Source: Humibacter albus DSM 18994 | Lineage (GTDB): Bacteria; Actinomycetota; Actinomycetes; Actinomycetales; Microbacteriaceae | DNA: 64,000 nt | Direction of reading: 5' to 3' | Assembly (NCBI RefSeq): GCF_000421825.1 | Contig: NZ_ATXT01000018.1 | Location: 62,001 to 126,000, forward strand | Shown: positions 50,825 through 59,168 of the stretch, in pieces | Position numbering within the stretch: position 1 is the stretch's first letter | Layout of the letters: every line of letters begins with the position of its first letter | Notes under the pieces: generated by a model | What the model was told of the DNA's origin: nothing | Databases searched by the model: none | Seen by the model: the letters and a program-made list of their open reading frames with translations, nothing else | Position numbers and translations under genes: made by a program

Positions 50825-51670
50825 CTAGTGAAGGGTGCGCCCCATGATCGTGCGCGTGAGCGCGGCGACCGGCTCCGCGGCTCCACGCGGGTTGGCGAGC
50901 AGGCTGAACTCCACGCGGCCGAGCTCGGGCAGCCCGAGTCGGTTCGTGACCTTCACCAGGTCGTTCGGGATGATCGTGCGCGGGAACGGCGCGATGCCCA
51001 GTCCCGCGCGCACCGCCGCGAGCACGCCGTTGACCTCCCGGGTGTTGCACGTGATGCGCCAGACCCGGCCGGCCGATTCCAGCGCGTCGATCGCCATCTG
51101 CTTGCTGATGCTCGGGTCCTGATAGGCGATCAGCGGCACCGGGTCGTTCGGGCCGAGCTCCGTCTTCTCCAGTCCCATCCAGACGAGGTCGTCGGTGCTC
51201 ACCCGGTCTCCCTCGGTGGACCCGGCCATCTGCTTGATGAAGATGAGGTCGAGCTGGCCGGCTTTCAGCCTGCGGTGCAACGGAGCGGACTGACTCACCG
51301 TGAGCTCGAGGTTGATCTGCGGATACGCCTGCCGGAAGTCGCGCAGGATGCTCGGCAACTGCGTGATCGCCAAGTCGTCGGCTGCCCCGAAGCGGAGCCT
51401 GCCGCGCATCGCGGTGCCGCTGAAGTAGCTGTCCGCGGCGGCATGCGCGGCCAGGATGGTGCGCGCGAAACCCGCCATGGCATCCCCGTTGTCCGTCAGC
51501 CGGACCTGCCGCGTATCACGGTCGACGAGCACGCGCCCGGCCGCCTTCTCCAAGCGCGCCACGTGCTGGCTCACAGTCGGCTGACTGAGGCCGAGCCGCT
51601 CCCCCGCTCGAGTGAAGCTGCCGGTCTCGACGACGGCGAGGAACGTGGCGAGCAGATCGGGGTCGAACAT
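50825..51670 (-). CDS. LysR-family transcriptional regulator
   Basis: 281 residues. Winged HTH LATFLAVVETGSFTRAGERLGLSQPTVSQHVARLE (residues 6-40) and a LysR substrate-binding domain (GRLRFGAADDLAITQLPSIL; NLELTVSQSAPLHRRLKAGQ; GVLAAVRAGLGIAPFPRTII). Divergent from the MFS/ROK operon with a perfect inverted repeat between them, so it likely controls those genes. The inducer is unknown. Confidence 0.93.
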   Translation of the reverse strand: MFDPDLLATFLAVVETGSFTRAGERLGLSQPTVSQHVARLEKAAGRVLVDRDTRQVRLTDNGDAMAGFARTILAAHAAADSYFSGTAMRGRLRFGAADDLAITQLPSILRDFRQAYPQINLELTVSQSAPLHRRLKAGQLDLIFIKQMAGSTEGDRVSTDDLVWMGLEKTELGPNDPVPLIAYQDPSISKQMAIDALESAGRVWRITCNTREVNGVLAAVRAGLGIAPFPRTIIPNDLVKVTNRLGLPELGRVEFSLLANPRGAAEPVAALTRTIMGRTLH

Positions 51671-51711
51671 GCGACGAGCTTACATTCGCGAATCCAATGG
51701 TAGTTATAGGT

Positions 51712-51735
51712 CCAATTCGGTCGAAGAATAATTGG
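51712..51735. promoter_or_regulatory. LysR-type inverted repeat CCAATT-N12-AATTGG
   Basis: Perfect 6-bp arms at 51712-51717 and 51730-51735, containing the ATT/AAT halves of a T-N11-A style LysR site, in the 118-bp divergent promoter region. Locally AT-rich against the 70% G+C background. Confidence 0.65.
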
Positions 51736-51788
51736 GTCGCGGTTAGCGTTGAAAAACACGTACGACCAGCGACTTATCGAAAAGCATC

Positions 51789-53180
51789 GTGACCGCCTCT
51801 TCTGCCACCTCTTCAGCCGATACCCTCCTCACCGCGCCCGTTCCCGTCGTCGACCGCCGTCCGCCATGGCGTGAGACGTTCGCCTCGTTGCGTGTTCCCA
51901 ACTACCGTCTGTATGCCGGCGCGCAGGTGATCGCGACGACGGCGCTGGGCATGCAGCGCGTCGCGCAGGACTGGCTCGTGCTCGAGCTCTCCGGAAGCGT
52001 CGCCGCGGTCGGCGTGACCGTCGCGATGCAGTTCGCCCCGATGCTCATCTTCGGCCTGCTCGGCGGCGTGATCGCCGACCGGTACTCCAAGCGCATGCTG
52101 CTCATGCTCACGCAGTCGACGGCCGCGGCGCTCGCCGCCGTGCTCGCCGTGCTCATCCTCACCGGCAGCGTGCAGGTCTGGCACATCTGGGCGCTCGCGT
52201 TCATCGGAGGCTTCGTCACGGTCGTCGACAACCCCGCCCGCCAGGTGTTCGTCAACGAGATCGTCGGTCCGAAGCTGCTGCGCAACGCGATCAGCCTCAA
52301 CTCGTCCACGTTCCAGCTCGGTGCCCTCATCGGTCCGGCTGTCGGCGGCCTGGCGATCTCCGCGGTCGGCAGCGGCTGGGCGTTCGCGATCAACTCGGCC
52401 GCGTGCCTCATCGTCGTCAGCGCTCTCGGCATGATGAACACGAAGTCACTGCTGCACACGCCGATGACGCCGCGCGGCAAGGGGCAGCTGGCGGAAGGAC
52501 TCCGCTACGCCGCGCACAAGCCCGCCATTCTGTTCACGATCATCGTGCTCGGCGCCGTCGCGATGTTCGCGTACACGATGCCGGTGCTGCTGGCCGCATA
52601 CGCGAACGACGTGTACAAGGTCGGCTCCGCGGGCTATGGCTTCTTCAACGCGCTCGTGGCCATCGGCGCCCTCACCGGCGCTGTGCTCTCCACCCGACGG
52701 CTCGGCGTGAGTGTGCGCCTCGTGATCGCAGGAGCTGCGGTGCTCGGCGTGGTGCAGGCATCCGCCGCTCTCTCCCCCGACATCGTCGTGTTCGGCCTGC
52801 TGATCGCGTGCAGCGGCGCGGCGAGCCTGCTTTTCTTGACCAGCGCGAACTCGCTCGTCCAGATGTCGACGAACCTGGGCATCCGCGGCCGCGTCATGGC
52901 GCTGTACATCCTGGTGCAGCTGGGCGGACAGGCGATCGGCGGCCCGGTCATGGGGTGGATCGTCGAGCGATTCGGGCCCGGCTGGGGATTCGCCGTCTCG
53001 GGGCTCGTGCCGCTGGCCACCTCGCTGGTGCTGGCCGTGCTGATGATGCGACGGGCCGACCTGCGCATCACGGTGCGGCGCCAAGGCAGGATGCCACGGC
53101 TCGCGATCGTGACCGGAGAGCGGCAGCGCGACCCGTCGTCCGGAACGGTCGTGCACGAAGGCGCTCCCGGCGACCTCTAA
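51789..53180 (+). CDS. MFS transporter (MFS_3/EntS-like)
   Basis: 463 residues, 12 membrane segments: YRLYAGAQVIATTALGMQRV (segment 1), GGVIADRYSKRMLLMLTQS (motif A), VVDNPARQVFVNEIVGPKLL (a hallmark of this exporter group), and RGRVMALYILVQLGGQAIGG. Exports an unidentified small molecule, likely under LysR control. GTG start; no Shine-Dalgarno seen. Followed after 9 bp by a ROK-family gene. Confidence 0.92.
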   Translation: MTASSATSSADTLLTAPVPVVDRRPPWRETFASLRVPNYRLYAGAQVIATTALGMQRVAQDWLVLELSGSVAAVGVTVAMQFAPMLIFGLLGGVIADRYSKRMLLMLTQSTAAALAAVLAVLILTGSVQVWHIWALAFIGGFVTVVDNPARQVFVNEIVGPKLLRNAISLNSSTFQLGALIGPAVGGLAISAVGSGWAFAINSAACLIVVSALGMMNTKSLLHTPMTPRGKGQLAEGLRYAAHKPAILFTIIVLGAVAMFAYTMPVLLAAYANDVYKVGSAGYGFFNALVAIGALTGAVLSTRRLGVSVRLVIAGAAVLGVVQASAALSPDIVVFGLLIACSGAASLLFLTSANSLVQMSTNLGIRGRVMALYILVQLGGQAIGGPVMGWIVERFGPGWGFAVSGLVPLATSLVLAVLMMRRADLRITVRRQGRMPRLAIVTGERQRDPSSGTVVHEGAPGDL

Positions 53181-53189
53181 CCTGGTTCC

Positions 53190-54140
53190 ATGACCCTGCC
53201 CTTCGCGCTCGCCGTCGACTTCGGCGGCACCAAAGTCGAGTCCGCCCTGGTCACCGGAGACGGTGAGTTGCTGCCCGACTCACGACACCGTGCGCCGACC
53301 GGTCGGAACGCCACCAGCGACGAGCTGCAGGCTGCGGTGCGCCGCGTCGTGGAGGACGCGCTCGATGCCGCGCCCGCCGCGGGACTGATCGGCGTCGGGA
53401 TCGGATGCGCGGGGCCGATCGATCGGGCACGCGGGTTCGTGTCGCCGTTGAACGTGCCGGCCTGGCGCGATTTCGACCTGCGCGGCTTCGTCACGTCGGT
53501 GCTCGCCGAGCGAGGTCTCGAGTTGCCGATCACGCTCGAGATGGACGGCGTCGCCATCACGATGGCCGAGCACTGGGTCGGTGCAGCGCAGGGCGTGAAC
53601 GACGTGATGGGCATGGTGATCTCGACCGGGATCGGTGGCGGCCTGATCGTGGGCGGCCGCGTCATCACGGGCCCCACCGGCAACGCCGGCCACATCGGCC
53701 ACGTCGAGGTCGCCGGGTACGAGGGCGAGGACACGTTCGGCAAGGCGACCTCCTTGGAGGCCATCGCCAGCGGCCCGCACACCGTCGCCTGGGCTCGCAG
53801 ACAGGGTTTCGAAGGCACGAAGGGCGAAGATCTCGCCGCCGCCTACGCCGCCGGCGATCCCGTGGCGCACGCGGCGATCGAACGCACCGGCCGAGCAGTG
53901 GGACAGGCGATAGCGAGCGCGACCGCCCTGCTCGACCTCGAGCTCGTCGCCATCGGCGGCGGCTTCTCCCAGGCGACACCCGACCTGTTCGACGTGATCA
54001 GCGCGACCATCGCCGAGCACTACTTCGGGTTCGTGCGCAAGGTGCGCGTCGTGCCATCCGGCCTGTCCGGCGAGGGGCCGCTGATCGGGGCGGGTGCACT
54101 GGTGCATCGCGGATCTCTGCTGCCGCCGCTCGGACTCTAG
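53190..54140 (+). CDS. ROK-family sugar kinase lacking the zinc-binding cysteines
   Basis: 316 residues. ROK phosphate-binding LAVDFGGTKVESALV, GIGCAGPID, catalytic MDGVAITMAEHWVGA, GIGGGLIVGGRVITG, and GHIGHVEV. The ROK zinc motif CxCGxxGCxE is missing: the position reads GEDTFGKATSLEAIASG, with no cysteine. Acts probably as a glucose or N-acylsugar kinase that works without zinc. TAACCT 6 nt before the ATG overlaps the upstream MFS stop, an internal leaderless promoter. A hairpin terminator follows at 54186. Confidence 0.88.
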   Translation: MTLPFALAVDFGGTKVESALVTGDGELLPDSRHRAPTGRNATSDELQAAVRRVVEDALDAAPAAGLIGVGIGCAGPIDRARGFVSPLNVPAWRDFDLRGFVTSVLAERGLELPITLEMDGVAITMAEHWVGAAQGVNDVMGMVISTGIGGGLIVGGRVITGPTGNAGHIGHVEVAGYEGEDTFGKATSLEAIASGPHTVAWARRQGFEGTKGEDLAAAYAAGDPVAHAAIERTGRAVGQAIASATALLDLELVAIGGGFSQATPDLFDVISATIAEHYFGFVRKVRVVPSGLSGEGPLIGAGALVHRGSLLPPLGL

Positions 54141-54185
54141 GCGACGTAGCCGCATCGACCAGACCCGCAACCGATCCGTCACGCC

Positions 54186-54206
54186 GCGCCACCGGGTGGC
54201 GCTTTA
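54186..54206 (+). terminator. hairpin terminator of the ROK gene
   Basis: GCGCCAC-CGG-GTGGCGC (7-bp arms, 54186-54202) followed by TTTA. The TTA at 54204-54206 is also the stop codon, read on the minus strand, of the convergent MFS gene. Confidence 0.8.
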
Positions 54207-55445
54207 TCGCACGTTTACGGCGCGCGCGTGCGCGACGTGGTCCTCGAGCATGCCGGGCCGCGCGATCACGACGCCGGCGAACGCAGCCGCCACGGCGGTG
54301 AGCAGAAGGAACAGGAGCGGCCACAGCCATCCGTTCGTCAGCTCGTGCAGCAGACCGACGACGAGTGGGCCGAGCGCCCCGAGCACATAGCCGAGACCCT
54401 GAGTGAAGCCGCTCAGCGCGACGGCGCCCTCGTGCGTGCGCGTGCGCAGGTTGATCAGCACCAGACACAGCGGGAACAGCAGCGGGCCGAGACCCGCCAG
54501 CAGGACCCAGAGCCAGGATGCCTGCGCCGGCCAGAGCAGCAATCCCAGGTATCCGACGATGAAGAACGCCACGCCCACGTACACGAGCATGCCGACGTGA
54601 CGCATGCGCGACGCGAGCACGGGAACGAGGAGGCCGGCGGGTATTCCCATCGCGGAATACAACGACAGCAACGCGCCCGACTGCACGGGATCGCTGCCCG
54701 CGTCGTGCAGCAGCTCGGGCAGCCACGCGAACATCGCATACGCGTTCAGCGACGACACGGCGAACGTCACAGCCATGGCCCACGCCAGCGGGGCATGCCA
54801 CACGCGACCGAGTGCGGGCGCCCCCGGCTCCTCGACGACGACATCGGTGCGGCGGGATTGCGGCGAGCGCACCAGGATTCCCAGCCAGGGCAATAGCGCG
54901 ATCACGCCGAGGACCGCCCACATTCCCACCGAGACGCGCCATCCGGTCGAGTCCGCGACGGGCACCGCGACAAGGGGCGGCACCAGCGTGCTGACGGCGA
55001 GCACCGTCGCGTAGAGCGAGGTGAGCAGACCGACCCGGTCGCGGAAGTACCGCTTCACGAGCGGTGGAAGCAGCACGTTGCCGACCGCCATGCCGGCGAA
55101 CGTGACCACGCTGCCGGCCACGAGTATCCAGAACGAACCGGAGAGCCCACGGACCACGTCGCCGACGACGATCGCGACGAGCGAGACGATCATGATGACC
55201 TCGAGGCTCGCGCGGCGGGTGAACAGCGGAGCGACGAGACCGAAGACGGCGAAGCAGATCGGAGGCAACGCGCCGAGCAGGCCGATGCCGGTGGCGCCGA
55301 ACGCGACATCGTGGCGGATCTCGGTGAAGATCGGCGACAACGCCGTGACCGCGGTGCGGAGATTGGCAGCGACGAGCAGGATGCCGATCAGCGCAAGAGC
55401 GCGTCCGGCCCAGAGAGGCCGCGGCGTGAGAGGAGTCGAGGGCAC
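54204..55445 (-). CDS. MFS transporter, CynX/NimT family
   Basis: 413 residues, 12 segments. Family features: LLVAANLRTAVTALSPIFTE at the first segment, VGNVLLPPLVKRYFRDRVGL (motif of cyanate/2-nitroimidazole transporters), MFAWLPELLHDAGSDPVQSG and ALSGFTQGLGYVLGALGPLV. Substrate unknown. GTG start with AAAGGA six bases upstream; the longer open frame is not coding. Its stop is inside the ROK terminator. Confidence 0.92.
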   Translation of the reverse strand: MPSTPLTPRPLWAGRALALIGILLVAANLRTAVTALSPIFTEIRHDVAFGATGIGLLGALPPICFAVFGLVAPLFTRRASLEVIMIVSLVAIVVGDVVRGLSGSFWILVAGSVVTFAGMAVGNVLLPPLVKRYFRDRVGLLTSLYATVLAVSTLVPPLVAVPVADSTGWRVSVGMWAVLGVIALLPWLGILVRSPQSRRTDVVVEEPGAPALGRVWHAPLAWAMAVTFAVSSLNAYAMFAWLPELLHDAGSDPVQSGALLSLYSAMGIPAGLLVPVLASRMRHVGMLVYVGVAFFIVGYLGLLLWPAQASWLWVLLAGLGPLLFPLCLVLINLRTRTHEGAVALSGFTQGLGYVLGALGPLVVGLLHELTNGWLWPLLFLLLTAVAAAFAGVVIARPGMLEDHVAHARAVNVR

Positions 55446-55593
55446 ACGAAATCCTTTCACGTGTGCCGCGAGCCGGTGAGCCGGTGCTGACCGGCACTGA
55501 CCTGCGGATCGGCCGGCGCCATGGTGTCGCGCCCGTGCCAAGATGGAGCGCGGGACGCGGGCCGCGTCCGAAGCCCGTGATCGAGGGGGTGCC

Positions 55594-56217
55594 GTGCGGC
55601 GCGACTACGGTGTGCAGATCTCGGACACGCTCGTGCAACTCGCTTCCGTGCTCGACGGACTCGATCCGGACCAGTGGGCCGCCCAGAGCCTGTGCGATCG
55701 CTGGAGCGTGCGAGACGTTGTCGGCCACCTCGTCTGGCGCGTGGGCGGTTCGTACGGCGACATGCTGCGCACCGCATGGCCGTTGCTCACGTTGTCACGG
55801 GCGAACCCCGGTGCGATCACGGACGCCGTGAGCCGGCAGGAGGCGGAGGCATCCAGCCCCCAGGAGTTGGTGCGTCGGCTTCGTCGCATCGCGGCGTTCC
55901 GGCTGGCCGGCCTCGGTCGCACGGGCACGGGAGACCTCATCGAGACCGTGGTGCACACCTATGACATCGTCCAGCCGCTCGGGGCACGCATCGAGGTGGA
56001 TGCCGACGCCACGCGACGGGTCGCGCTCGGTGGTCTCATGCTCGCGTCCGCCGAGAGACGCGCCGTCGTCGCGCAGCACACGCTCTTCGCGTCCGATGCC
56101 GGCTGGGCCATCGGACGCGGATCGATCATCGACGCGACCGCTCAGGGCATCGTGCTCTTCCTGCATGGGCGGCACCCGCTGCGCGCCGTCGACGAGACTG
56201 GCGCGAACGCGGACTGA
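55594..56217 (+). CDS. mycothiol-dependent/maleylpyruvate isomerase-family protein
   Basis: 207 residues. TIGR03083-type fold of the DinB/MDMPI superfamily: VLDGLDPDQWAAQSLCDRWS, VRDVVGHLVWRVGGSYGDML (metal-ligand His in VGHL), ETVVHTYDIVQPLGARIEVD (His/Asp) and an NTF-like end. A mycothiol-dependent transferase or isomerase is likely; the exact reaction is not readable. GTG start after GAGGGGG. A 148-bp gap separates it from the divergent CynX-type gene. Confidence 0.85.
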   Translation: MRRDYGVQISDTLVQLASVLDGLDPDQWAAQSLCDRWSVRDVVGHLVWRVGGSYGDMLRTAWPLLTLSRANPGAITDAVSRQEAEASSPQELVRRLRRIAAFRLAGLGRTGTGDLIETVVHTYDIVQPLGARIEVDADATRRVALGGLMLASAERRAVVAQHTLFASDAGWAIGRGSIIDATAQGIVLFLHGRHPLRAVDETGANAD

Positions 56218-56224
56218 CGCGGGT

Positions 56225-56239
56225 CGGGCTCAGGGCCCG
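56225..56239. terminator. small hairpin between convergent genes
   Basis: CGGGC-TCAGG-GCCCG (5-bp arms) in the 23-bp gap before the ribF stop; a short, weak bidirectional terminator candidate. Confidence 0.35.
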
Positions 56240-56240
56240 T

Positions 56241-57185
56241 CTAGTCGGCGAGCAATCGGGATGCCCGTTCGACGTCCTCCTCCATCTGCGCGATGAGCGG
56301 CTCGATGCCCGAGAAGGCGACCATTCCGCGGATGCGCTCGGCGAACTCCACGTCGACCACGTGGTCGTAGAGGTCGATGTCCTCGCCGATCACGTACGCC
56401 TCGACCTGGCGCTGCGGCACGCCCTGGAACGTCGGATTGTTCCCGACGGAGATGGCCGCCGGATGTCGCACGCCCGCGTCGATCAGCCAGCCCGCATACA
56501 CGCCGTCGGCCGGGATCAGTCCTTCGCACTGCGGCGACAGGTTGGCAGTGGGGAAACCGAGTTCGCGCCCGCGCTGAGCACCGTGCACGACGGTGCCGCG
56601 AACCACGGGTGCATGGCCGAGCAGCACGCCGGCTTCGGCGACGTCACCCTGCGCGAGCAGCGACCGGATCTCGGTCGACGACACCCGGTCGTGTCCCTCG
56701 ACGTGCACGTCGTCGATGAGCTGCACGTCGAAACCGTCTCGTCGCCCCAGCTCGCCCAGCAGCGCGACATCGCCTGCGCCCTTCGCCCCGTAACGGAAGT
56801 CGCTGCCGACGAGCAGCGTCTTCGCGTGCAGCCGGGACACCAGGAACCGCTCGACGAACTCGGCCGCCGGCACCTGAGACAGGGCCTTGTCGAAGGTGAG
56901 CACGAGCACGGCGTCGATGCCCGTCTCTTCCAAGAGCTCCAGCTTCTGCTCGAGGCTCACCAGGTCTTCGGGGCACCGCTCGGGAGCGACGATCCTCATC
57001 GGGTTCCGGTCGAACGTGACGACCGCCGAAGCCAGCCGATCCCGGCGAGCGACGGCCAGGAGCCGGCCGATCACCGCACGATGCCCGAGATGCACGCCGT
57101 CGAACTTGCCGACGGTGACCGCGCTCGGACCGAAGTCGTCGGGGATCGACTCGATAGACCGGAAGACCCGCATTCCCGCGCTCAT
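56241..57185 (-). CDS. ribF: bifunctional riboflavin kinase/FAD synthetase
   Basis: 314 residues. FAD synthetase half: VTVGKFDGVHLGHRAVIGRL (residues 23-42, HxGH), LVGSDFRYGAKGAGDVALL, VSSTEIRSLLAQGDV. Riboflavin kinase half: GRELGFPTANLSP, GLIPADGVYAGWL, ISVGNNPTF. Converts riboflavin to FMN and FAD. Overlaps the upstream membrane-protein stop as ATGA, so it is co-translated. Confidence 0.96.
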   Translation of the reverse strand: MSAGMRVFRSIESIPDDFGPSAVTVGKFDGVHLGHRAVIGRLLAVARRDRLASAVVTFDRNPMRIVAPERCPEDLVSLEQKLELLEETGIDAVLVLTFDKALSQVPAAEFVERFLVSRLHAKTLLVGSDFRYGAKGAGDVALLGELGRRDGFDVQLIDDVHVEGHDRVSSTEIRSLLAQGDVAEAGVLLGHAPVVRGTVVHGAQRGRELGFPTANLSPQCEGLIPADGVYAGWLIDAGVRHPAAISVGNNPTFQGVPQRQVEAYVIGEDIDLYDHVVDVEFAERIRGMVAFSGIEPLIAQMEEDVERASRLLAD

Positions 57186-57775
57186 GCCTCGGCGGCGGTG
57201 CTCGAACTCGACGCGACGGGGCGATGCTTCGCGAGCCACAGCATCCCGAGCACGGGCAGCACCAGCGGGATGAACAGGTAGCCGGCGCCGTACGCAGACC
57301 ACACCGTCGAGTCATCGCCGAAGGGGTCGATGGCCGCCATGCCGATCGCGGCGGGCGCGAACGTGCTGAGGGTGCCGATGATCAGCACACCGGCCAGTTC
57401 GATCGAGATCGTCGTCCATGCGACGCGGTACCACGTGCGGCCGGGCGCGATCAGCGCGATCGTGGCCACGATGTAGATCACTGCGGAGAACGCGGACAGC
57501 GTGAACGCGACGGGCGCCACCTGGAAGTGATCCATGATCTGGTACACGCTGCGCCCGGTGGCGGCGAGCGCGAGGATGCCGTACACGACGACGAGCACTC
57601 GGCCGATGCCCGTCATTCGGCGGCCGCTCTTCAGCGGCGTGCTCGTCTCTGATGCGGCGGAGCCGGTCGTGGCGGAGCCGGTCGTGGCGGAGCCGGTCGT
57701 GGCAGAGCCGGCCGCTACGGGACCGGACCCGCCGGTGCTACGGGATGCCGCGGGTGCGGTGGGTTTCTCGGACAT
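57182..57775 (-). CDS. membrane protein with Gly/Ser/Ala-Thr repeat N terminus
   Basis: 197 residues. N-terminal ~50 residues are Ser/Gly/Ala/Thr-rich with GSATT repeats, then four membrane segments (IGRVLVVVYGILALAATGRS; AFTLSAFSAVIYIVATIALI; TISIELAGVLIIGTLSTFAP; YLFIPLVLPVLGMLWLAK). Family not recognised, common upstream of ribF in Microbacteriaceae by recollection. The ATG at 57775 is preferred, with GGGAG five bases upstream; the ATG at 57787 would add four residues. Confidence 0.78.
   Translation of the reverse strand: MSEKPTAPAASRSTGGSGPVAAGSATTGSATTGSATTGSAASETSTPLKSGRRMTGIGRVLVVVYGILALAATGRSVYQIMDHFQVAPVAFTLSAFSAVIYIVATIALIAPGRTWYRVAWTTISIELAGVLIIGTLSTFAPAAIGMAAIDPFGDDSTVWSAYGAGYLFIPLVLPVLGMLWLAKHRPVASSSSTAAEA
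57656..57715. repeat. 15-bp coding minisatellite
   Basis: Three exact copies of GGCGGAGCCGGTCGT and one degenerate copy (57656-57670, 57671-57685, 57686-57700, 57701-57715). In frame they encode the GSATT units of the membrane protein, so copy number can vary without frameshift. Confidence 0.9.
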
Positions 57776-57834
57776 GTCGCTCCCCATTATCGCCGGTCAG
57801 CACGCACGCCGGTGAACACGGTCTCGGGCGTTGA

Positions 57835-58206
57835 TCAGGGGGTGCCCTGCACGAACCAGATCTGACCCATGCGGTAGAGCATCACCGCGATGGCCAGGCC
57901 GACGACGCCGAGCACCACCGTGCTCCAGCGAGTGCGTTCGATCAGGGCCCAGAACGCTCCCGCGATCGGCAGGAGCAGTGCGGAGACGAGGTAGATGTAG
58001 AACTCGCCGAGCGATCCGGTGGGTCCGTTGCCGACCAGCGGCGCGACGATCGTGACCACCAGCTGCGCGAGAAGCAGCAGCTCGATGAGCACGATGGCGC
58101 CAAGCGTGAGGTCGTTCGGCGGCCGGCCAACGAAGCCGACCACAAGACAGAGCAGCCCGGCCAGCAACGCCACGACCACCTGCACGGCGGTGAACCATTC
58201 GACCAC
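57835..58206 (-). CDS. small membrane protein coupled to truB
   Basis: 123 residues, four predicted membrane segments (VQVVVALLAGLLCLVVGFVG; LGAIVLIELLLLAQLVVTIV; IYLVSALLLPIAGAFWALI; VVLGVVGLAIAVMLYRMGQI). No family recognised. GTG start shares its first base with the truB TAG stop (TAGTG), so translation is coupled. Role unknown. Confidence 0.82.
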   Translation of the reverse strand: MVEWFTAVQVVVALLAGLLCLVVGFVGRPPNDLTLGAIVLIELLLLAQLVVTIVAPLVGNGPTGSLGEFYIYLVSALLLPIAGAFWALIERTRWSTVVLGVVGLAIAVMLYRMGQIWFVQGTP

Positions 58207-59168
58207 TACGACTCCTGTTCGGTGTTCGGCCCAGCGGATGGCTCGGCGGATGGGCCACTCGCCTCCGTCGGCACCGGGAAGTTGACGATCGTGCGCGCTC
58301 CGCCGTTCCGCACCGCCGCGAGACCCACGAGCCGCCCGTCGGGCGCCACCGCCGCAGCGGTTTCGGCGTCGGGGGCATCGACCTCGATCTTCTTGCCGTG
58401 CCCGAGATCCTGCGCCTGCGCCTGCGTCAGCGCCAGCACGGGGAAGATCGCCGAGGCTGCGGTGGCGGGCCGCACGAGCGCAGAGGCGACGTCGAGATCG
58501 TCGAGGGCATGGGCATCCGTCAGCGTGAACGGACCGACGCGAGTGCGACGCAGCGCGGTGAGGTGGCCCCCGGTGAGCAGTGCGACGCCCACATCACGCG
58601 CGAGTGCGCGCACGTAGGTGCCCGAGGAGCAGGCCACGCGCACGTCGACGTCGACGGCCGCTTCGCCGTCCGGCCCGGTCGCCCCGCGTGTGCCCAGCAC
58701 CTCGAACTCCGACACCGTCACGCGACGCGACTTAAGCTCGACCTGCTCCCCCGCGCGTGCCCTCGCATAGGCGCGCTTGCCGTCCACCTTGATGGCGGAG
58801 ACGCTCGAGGGCACTTGGTCGATCTCGCCCGTGAGGTGAGCGATGGCATCCGCCTGCCTGGCCGGGGTGATCGCTCGCACACGCTCGGCCGGCGCCCAGC
58901 CCAGGCTCTCGCCCTCGGCGTCGTCAGTGGTGGTGGAGGCACCCAGCCGGATCGTCGCGAGGTATTCCTTGTCGGCACCGACGAGGTAGGTGAGCAGCCG
59001 GGTCGACGGCCCGAGACCGAGCACCAGGATGCCCGTGGCCATCGGGTCGAGCGTGCCGGCGTGCCCCACCTTGCGCGTGTTCGCCACGCGTCGCACGCGC
59101 GCGACGACATCGTGGCTGGTCCAGTCTGCGGGCTTGTCGACGACCAGGATGCCGTTCGGCGCGTTCAC
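58206..59168 (-). CDS. truB: tRNA pseudouridine(55) synthase
   Basis: 320 residues. TruB core: GILVVDKPADWTSHDVVARV, RKVGHAGTLDPMATGILVLG (catalytic Asp in GTLDP), KEYLATIRLGASTTTDDAEG, and CSSGTYVRALARDVG. Modifies U55 in the tRNA T-loop. GTG overlaps the stop of the TetR gene as GTGA. The usual neighbours nusA/infB/rbfA are absent, though ribF, the frequent truB partner, is 1 kb downstream in the same direction. Confidence 0.95.
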   Translation of the reverse strand: MNAPNGILVVDKPADWTSHDVVARVRRVANTRKVGHAGTLDPMATGILVLGLGPSTRLLTYLVGADKEYLATIRLGASTTTDDAEGESLGWAPAERVRAITPARQADAIAHLTGEIDQVPSSVSAIKVDGKRAYARARAGEQVELKSRRVTVSEFEVLGTRGATGPDGEAAVDVDVRVACSSGTYVRALARDVGVALLTGGHLTALRRTRVGPFTLTDAHALDDLDVASALVRPATAASAIFPVLALTQAQAQDLGHGKKIEVDAPDAETAAAVAPDGRLVGLAAVRNGGARTIVNFPVPTEASGPSAEPSAGPNTEQES

